64,000 bases of DNA from Metallyticus violacea (lineage: Eukaryota; Arthropoda; Insecta; Mantodea; Metallyticidae): the NCBI GenBank assembly GCA_030762175.1, contig CM060834.1:29910501-29974500 (forward strand), read 5' to 3'. A program made the translations under genes and the position numbers. Of this stretch, positions 59,198 to 64,000 are shown one piece after another. The number at the start of each line of letters is the position of its first letter. Position 1 is the stretch's first letter. The notes beneath the pieces were generated by a model. The model had not been told where the DNA came from, ran no database searches, and worked only from the letters and a program-made list of their open reading frames with translations.

Positions 59198-59384
59198 ATT
59201 TACGAACGCTCTTTTATATCTCAGGTCATCTGCGTCCCATTCAATTCAGGACAATAAACGGCCGATAATTTTGCTCAGAGGGCTCTACTTTTAGGCTTGA
59301 CGTTCTTTTACGTGCCGTAAATTTAGGACACGGTAGCAATCTTTTACTTTCCTTCCGAAGGGAACCATACTTAGGATTTTTACA
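59198..59384 (-). mobile_element. SINE family 1, 5'-truncated copy
   Basis: The complement contains the family tail (ACGAACGCTCTTTTATATCT), the GTCCCATTCAATTCAGG block, TTGCTCAGAGG and TTCCTTCCGAAGGGAACCAT, ending at TACTTAGGATTTTTAC. No tRNA-like head. Confidence 0.88.
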
Positions 59385-60604
59385 GATTTCTTTTATTTAA
59401 TATGTTTCTATTAGGCATATATTTGGGCTTTTGATTTTGTGAATGATGGATTGTTTTAAGTTATAACTTGTACTGAAACCTTATTGGTTCTAAACTTGAG
59501 GTTGTAAAAATTACATGTTAAAAATATTTTCTTGCAGAAACAACATTTCCAATGGATTAAAAAGGGGGGATTTTTGTTTATTCCTACTATCAATGATGGT
59601 CCTGCGGTAAAAAATCGTAGCAGCAGAGTTAATTTTTTTAAATGAGGAACTCGAGCCAGGCCTTAAAATTATTTTTTTTTTTTTCCTTTGCCTCTCCCGA
59701 TATACAAACATATATTCAATTGCGTTATTTATCAAGTAAGGCCTTTTCTTCCCTGATGCTTTTTTTACCTAAACGCATCAAGCGAGCCTATGTCAGCACT
59801 GGCAAAGATGCTTTTATTTCTTTTTTTTTTTTTGCCTGTGAAAGTTGACGAATGAGAAATGATTTCAGCGCTTTTGTTTCCTTTTCCGTAGTCGTAATTT
59901 TCCACCACAGAAAAAACCAAAAGAGAGAATGGATAGCAAGGAAAACAGACCGAGGTTTCCTAGAGAGCGGCATTATTCACAGAATCGGTCACATGTTGAG
60001 TCACGCAAAACTGCAGTAAAGTTTGTAGAGCTATACAACGGCAGATGTAGGAGGGGGAAAAAATTGGTGTCAGGAGTGGGACGGAAAACATATAGAGTTT
60101 ATTAATGTTGTAGCGTTAAGGAAACTAGCATATGCCTCGAACTGACAGAGGAAGAATAATTTCCCAATCTAGCAAACTCAGGTAATGTGCCTAGGTGGTT
60201 AAATGGATTGTCAACTTAGTGGAACAACATGCGTGCCTGAGGAACGGCAATGGAAGGACGAATAGACAAAATGGTTTCTAACTGATTGGTACCAAATATT
60301 GGCTTTACGAATAATTCCGTGTGTTGAAACTCTATATAATCAGTTATGCATAGAAATTTACTTCACAGCAGCCGATTTAATCTTCTGCTTTAACTAATGT
60401 TGATACTGACGAAATGTTCATTAGAGCATATCATTAATATTTTTATTTTAAACTGTATCTAACCATTCAGCCGTGTGACAATGGTACGTAATATAGGATC
60501 ATTAAATTATATGGCTGCCGCATATACCTACATACTTCCTGGAGAAACGCCACGCATCGTGCTCCACTTGACATCGAAGTCATCCGTAATTAAACACATA
60601 CTAA
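59385..60604. other. No recognisable gene
   Basis: T-rich runs at 59669-59681 and 59818-59832. Short ORFs only. Confidence 0.55.
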
Positions 60605-60765
60605 GTGTTCTTTTGACACGAGATCCACGACTTTACTTCCTTTCCGAAAAAAGACATACGATTTTTAAGCCCGAAAAAAAATATATGGACCCTCGTCGGG
60701 ATTGAACCCGCGATCTTGAGTTAAAGAGGCAAGTGTGGTTACCACTAGGCCACCAGGACCAACCT
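60605..60765 (-). mobile_element. SINE family 1, head-containing 3'-truncated copy
   Basis: The minus strand reads GGTCCTGGTGGCCTAGTGGT and AACC (A box, about 60736-60757), then GATCGCGGGTTCAATCCCG (B box, about 60696-60714), then a decayed GAAAGGAAGTAAAGTCGTGG region. It lacks the family tail, unlike the other diverged copies, which lack the head. Confidence 0.85.
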
Positions 60766-60833
60766 TTATGAAAGCGCACACATAAAATATAAATAATATA
60801 GAATTGATTAGTTTTAGTTTTATCAGCTCGAAG

Positions 60834-61115
60834 GTACCATCACCGCCACGGGTGGCCGAGGTCATTAGGACGCGGACTCATGAGCGGGAGTCTGGGGTTC
60901 GATTCCCGCCAGGAACGTCCTCCCTCACTGAGGTTTTCTCCAGGTTTTCCTCAGTCCTTATAAATGGCAAAGGCTGGTGAGGTATCCTAAACTAAGGCCT
61001 AGAATGTTTCCTTCCTTTAAAAAAAAATCTTTTCATCATTTCATTTCATATACCATCAGTGTCCACTGTCTGTGGTACCTCAGTAGTAAAAATGGGCGTT
61101 AAAAAAAGTACCATC
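60834..61115 (+). mobile_element. Full-length tRNA-derived SINE, family 2
   Basis: Body 60842-61107. The tRNA-like head has A box TGGCCGAGGTCATTAGGA (about 60853-60870) and B box GGTTCGATTCC (60896-60906). The body runs GAGGTTTTCTCCAGGTTTTC, CAGTCCTTATAAATGGCAAA and TCAGTAGTAAAAATGGGCG to a short A-rich end. GTACCATC flanks both sides (60834-60841 and 61108-61115), an 8-bp target duplication. Best-preserved member of the family here. Confidence 0.94.
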
Positions 61116-63209
61116 CAGTGGCGGTTCATGGCCCCTGTAGGATGGGCCAGTGCGTACATAAATGGCGTGGGCAAGGTCTCGTTTTATGAAGGCGTATACT
61201 CCTCCCCCACATTTTCTCATAACTGCACGCCATCATACGTTTGTGCTACTCGCATTAGTCCTTGTAAATCTTTGCTGGGCCATGAAGGTATAAGTTTAAA
61301 ACGTAAAATGTATAGCTTCCCCCGCTAACGGAGGACCCGCATGCTGCCACTACAACTGTAGAAAGGAAAGGCGCCTATTGCATTAGATACAATTAAGAAT
61401 TAGTCCGTTAAACATCGCTACTTTCCATGCATGTTTTATAAGTTGACCAATAGAACAGAAAATGGTAAATAATTATGACACTTTCTTTGGGGAAAGCGGG
61501 GCCCCTAGCATCATCCCTAAACCGCTTCTTCACGTAACTAAAAACTAAACTTTGATAAGTGCTTCCAATTTCAAAAGATTCCATTCCTTGGATAGAAAGA
61601 TCGATTGAAACAACCAGTACAGAAATTGTGTTGCTGGTGTTGTCCACGTGGGCTACAAATGACGAACAGCCCATGAGGACATTAAGTCTTATCAGAAGCG
61701 GCTGTCAGCCATTGAAAGGTGATCTCTGGTTGGGATGTATGTTCCAACTCACCGCCTACTGGAAATCTTAATGCGAATCGCGTAGTGCGACAAACTTTGT
61801 CATTAATGCTGTGGACAAATGGCCCGGGGATATAGCTTTCCCTCATCAAACTTGTTGATGCGATGGGGGGAGGCCACCTGCGAGTTAATGGCCTTCTTCA
61901 GCGAGAAATTGCTTGGCATTTGATGCATTAGGCTGCCTCAAGAGTACGTTATTATGGTTCAGAATTTTTTTTTTTTTTTCAAGACTGCTCCACCACGATG
62001 AAGTTGTTCATTTCCAATTTGATCAAGTGCACGCGGGTTTAAAATACTAACACACAAATAAATACACTGCACACTTCTATAAAAATACAGACTGCAAATA
62101 TGTTATTAAATGTGATATATTCATAACGATACCACAAGACATTATAAAGTTGTAAATTTGTCTCTAAAAGCCAGAAATGGCTTAAAGACTGTCAAATCAA
62201 AACAGCTGAAAAGTATTCGAGTCTTCAAATGGTTGACATTGTAACCTTAGAAAAGACGAAATGGGTCCAAATATTGGTAAGAAATTGCTTTTACAGGATG
62301 AAACCGTAGAGAAGTGCTCATTTAATATACATGTTAACAATTTAAAGGATTCGCAGTACCGTTAACCATACCGAATTATTCATATCTCACATGCGCGTCT
62401 ATGATATGGAGAATAATGAGGGGAGGGGTGAGGGGAATATTTAACACAATTTGATACTTTATAGCCTATTTTATAATACATTGCTTGTAAATGTCTAAAG
62501 TTCGGTAGTGCAATTTAATTGTCATGGGGATGACACAGGTTACGCTCTCTTTTTATATCACTCCAGCATTTGGATTATACTTTTAACTTTTATTACAAAC
62601 TAGGCAGCATTTGGGCTCCACATTTACTGTTTTCAGCCGCGTTTACTAGAGTTAAAAAAAAGTGTAAGTGTTTTCAATGAAAAGAATTTAAGTGAAGGTC
62701 CTTGAACCCTCAAAAAATTGTTCAAGTAATCTTCTAGAGGTACTGGAAGAAAACACAAAACATTTGTAAACATTCCACATTAGTGAATAAAGTAGTTGTA
62801 TTACTTTGAGGCTAGCTATGACATCTGTTCATTAGTATTGCCGAGTCGAAGTTGTTATCGACTTGAAATGTCGTTTTCCGAGGACTTTGCTTAGGAAACA
62901 AAGCGATATACAGAAGGCATTGTATACAACTCTGTTATCGCAATGTCGTTCAGCTGTTTCGATAAACTATGCATTTTAGAAAACACAATCCCTAATAAGT
63001 CAGCAGTGACGCGTGGACATATCGTACGTGAGAAGAACATTCAAAGAGATGTGAAGACTCCAAACTATTTTATTAATACAGTAAATATATCCATTCATTT
63101 CAGAAAGTCATTGCGAAAAAAAACTTCGGTGTTTATTTCAACATTTGTACCGAATTTAAACTGTGTAATTAAATGTTTCAATGAATTCACCTTAAGGTTC
63201 TGTATGTAC
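61116..63209. other. No recognised gene; one protein-like ORF
   Basis: A minus-strand ORF at 61408-61674 includes VDNTSNTISVLVVSIDLSI and ESFEIGSTYQSLVFSYVKK. It has reasonable codon structure but no known motif and no clear splice sites. A T tract lies at 61968-61979. CAGTGGCGGTTCATGGCCCC at 61115 resembles a transposon end, but no partner was found. The rest is AT-rich. Confidence 0.45.
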
Positions 63210-63480
63210 GTGTGTATATAAATAATAAAACTGGTATTTATAGATAATAAAGAAAGCCGTCGTAAAGTATATAAACTGTTTAACGTAGTATGTTTTTTAA
63301 TGTTATAAAAACAGAGTGTAGGAATAATTTAAAATAATTCAAACAAACAATAAATTGAAAATGCAATACAAATCTATATACATGCTTTTAAAACAATTAA
63401 TCTCAGAAGAAAAGCTCTAAACCTCACCACATTTCGTAAAGTCCTTGAAAAACGATATAATAAGGAGGACAGTGTATAAA
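63210..63480 (+). repeat. Dispersed repeat R2, right-end copy
   Basis: Collinear with 45730-45930: GATAATAAAGAAAGCCGT, TTAATGTTATAAAAACAGAG, GGAATAATTTAAAATAAT, ATTAATCTCAGAAGAAAAGC and GTAAAGTCCTTG. It carries only the right part of the repeat, with a roughly 35-bp insertion. Confidence 0.7.
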
Positions 63481-64000
63481 CATGTTACTCAAGAAGAAAA
63501 CTTCACAAATAATAAATATTGTGTAAATATCAAATAAATGTGTCATATGAACCAAATAATTAATAATAAATAACTAATGTCCAGTGCTCTGAATAATTCC
63601 GTAAAGTTTAAAAACTGCAGTGAAAACAGCACCATGAAGATATGTGAGGAATAAGATTAATATAGGTCAAAAACCTCCTGTAACATTGCATACGTCTGTT
63701 GAGACGAGGTCAGAATTTCAGAGCAGCATATTATTGGTTGTCGGTCACTTCCACTTTACTGTAGACAGAACTGAACATGTTTCAACTTGCAACCTCTGAC
63801 AATATAATGAAACTAGTGTCACGTGTATATTATGCATTAAGCTAACAAAATATTGTAAAGTTAAATTTTAGAGCGACAAATTGTGCATGTAAAAAAGGTA
63901 TAATCATTCTTTATTAATGACAAATCGTATTAACATATAAAATGTCATCAAAATAGAATAGATAATTTTAACATGGCTCAGATTAGGGGCCTCGGAAAAA
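63481..64000. other. No recognisable gene
   Basis: AT-rich sequence to the end of the window. Confidence 0.55.

Noticed and set aside
60680..60765. Possible genuine tRNA gene
   Set aside because: The acceptor stem does not pair and the sequence continues into SINE family 1; it is a retroposon head.
61115..61135. CAGTGGCGG-type motifs (also near 31771 and 42582) as transposon ends
   Set aside because: They resemble ends of some cut-and-paste elements, but no inverted partner or target duplication was found.
1..64000. CRISPR arrays, bacterial operons, prophage or viral replication genes
   Set aside because: No direct repeats with spacers, no clustered ORFs and no recognisable viral proteins. 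Composition and repeats are those of an animal nuclear genome.

Overview
This is AT-rich nuclear DNA from an animal, almost certainly an arthropod. There are no operons, no long ORFs and no complete host gene. Instead there are decayed transposons of typical insect families (Tc1, several mariner lineages, PIF/Harbinger, non-LTR retrotransposons), three families of tRNA-derived SINEs, and many microsatellites and A/T tracts. The density of diverged insertions suggests a large, slowly purged genome such as that of a hemimetabolous insect (cockroach, termite or stick insect). That placement is inference from composition and cannot be proved from the window alone.

Layout, left to right. 0-12 kb: mostly unannotatable AT-rich sequence with a dead Tc1 element (1.97-3.15 kb), a mariner fragment (4.94-5.29 kb), a short coding-like remnant (about 9.7 kb) and a diverged tandem array of about 365-bp units (9.9-11.05 kb). 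12-14 kb: a SINE, a decayed copy of a repeated insect ORF, and a dead mariner. 14.4-23.5 kb: three same-strand copies of an unclassified element that carries an internal array of about 143-bp units. Between copies 2 and 3 lie a Harbinger element with terminal repeats and a TTA target duplication, and an unidentified minus-strand coding-like block (20.3-21.0 kb). 24-36 kb: mostly intron-like or intergenic sequence with one candidate 39-nt micro-exon (24.9 kb, minus strand), a full-length SINE with target duplication (30.7 kb) and a roughly 400-bp tandem duplication (33.2-34.0 kb).

36-42 kb: truncated SINE, a mariner-like element bounded by terminal inverted repeats, then a non-LTR retrotransposon broken by two SINEs, one flanked by an 11-bp target duplication. 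A second LINE lineage lies on the minus strand at 41.25-42.2 kb, with a relative at 53.4-54.0 kb. 43-49 kb: members of two further unclassified dispersed repeats (called R1 and R2 here), one interrupted by a SINE, and two more mariner-like elements. 49-64 kb: further transposase remnants, including one plus-strand transposase gene (56.7-58.3 kb) split by a second inverted-repeat element, more SINEs, and another R2 copy.

Nothing here works as a gene system. The order of insertion can nevertheless be read from the nests: LINE or transposon first, SINEs or a smaller transposon later. If the micro-exon is real, much of the window could be intron of a minus-strand gene. No previously undescribed functional system was found. 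The least explained sequences are the minisatellite-bearing element, the R1 and R2 repeats, the 20.3-21.0 kb block and the micro-exon.
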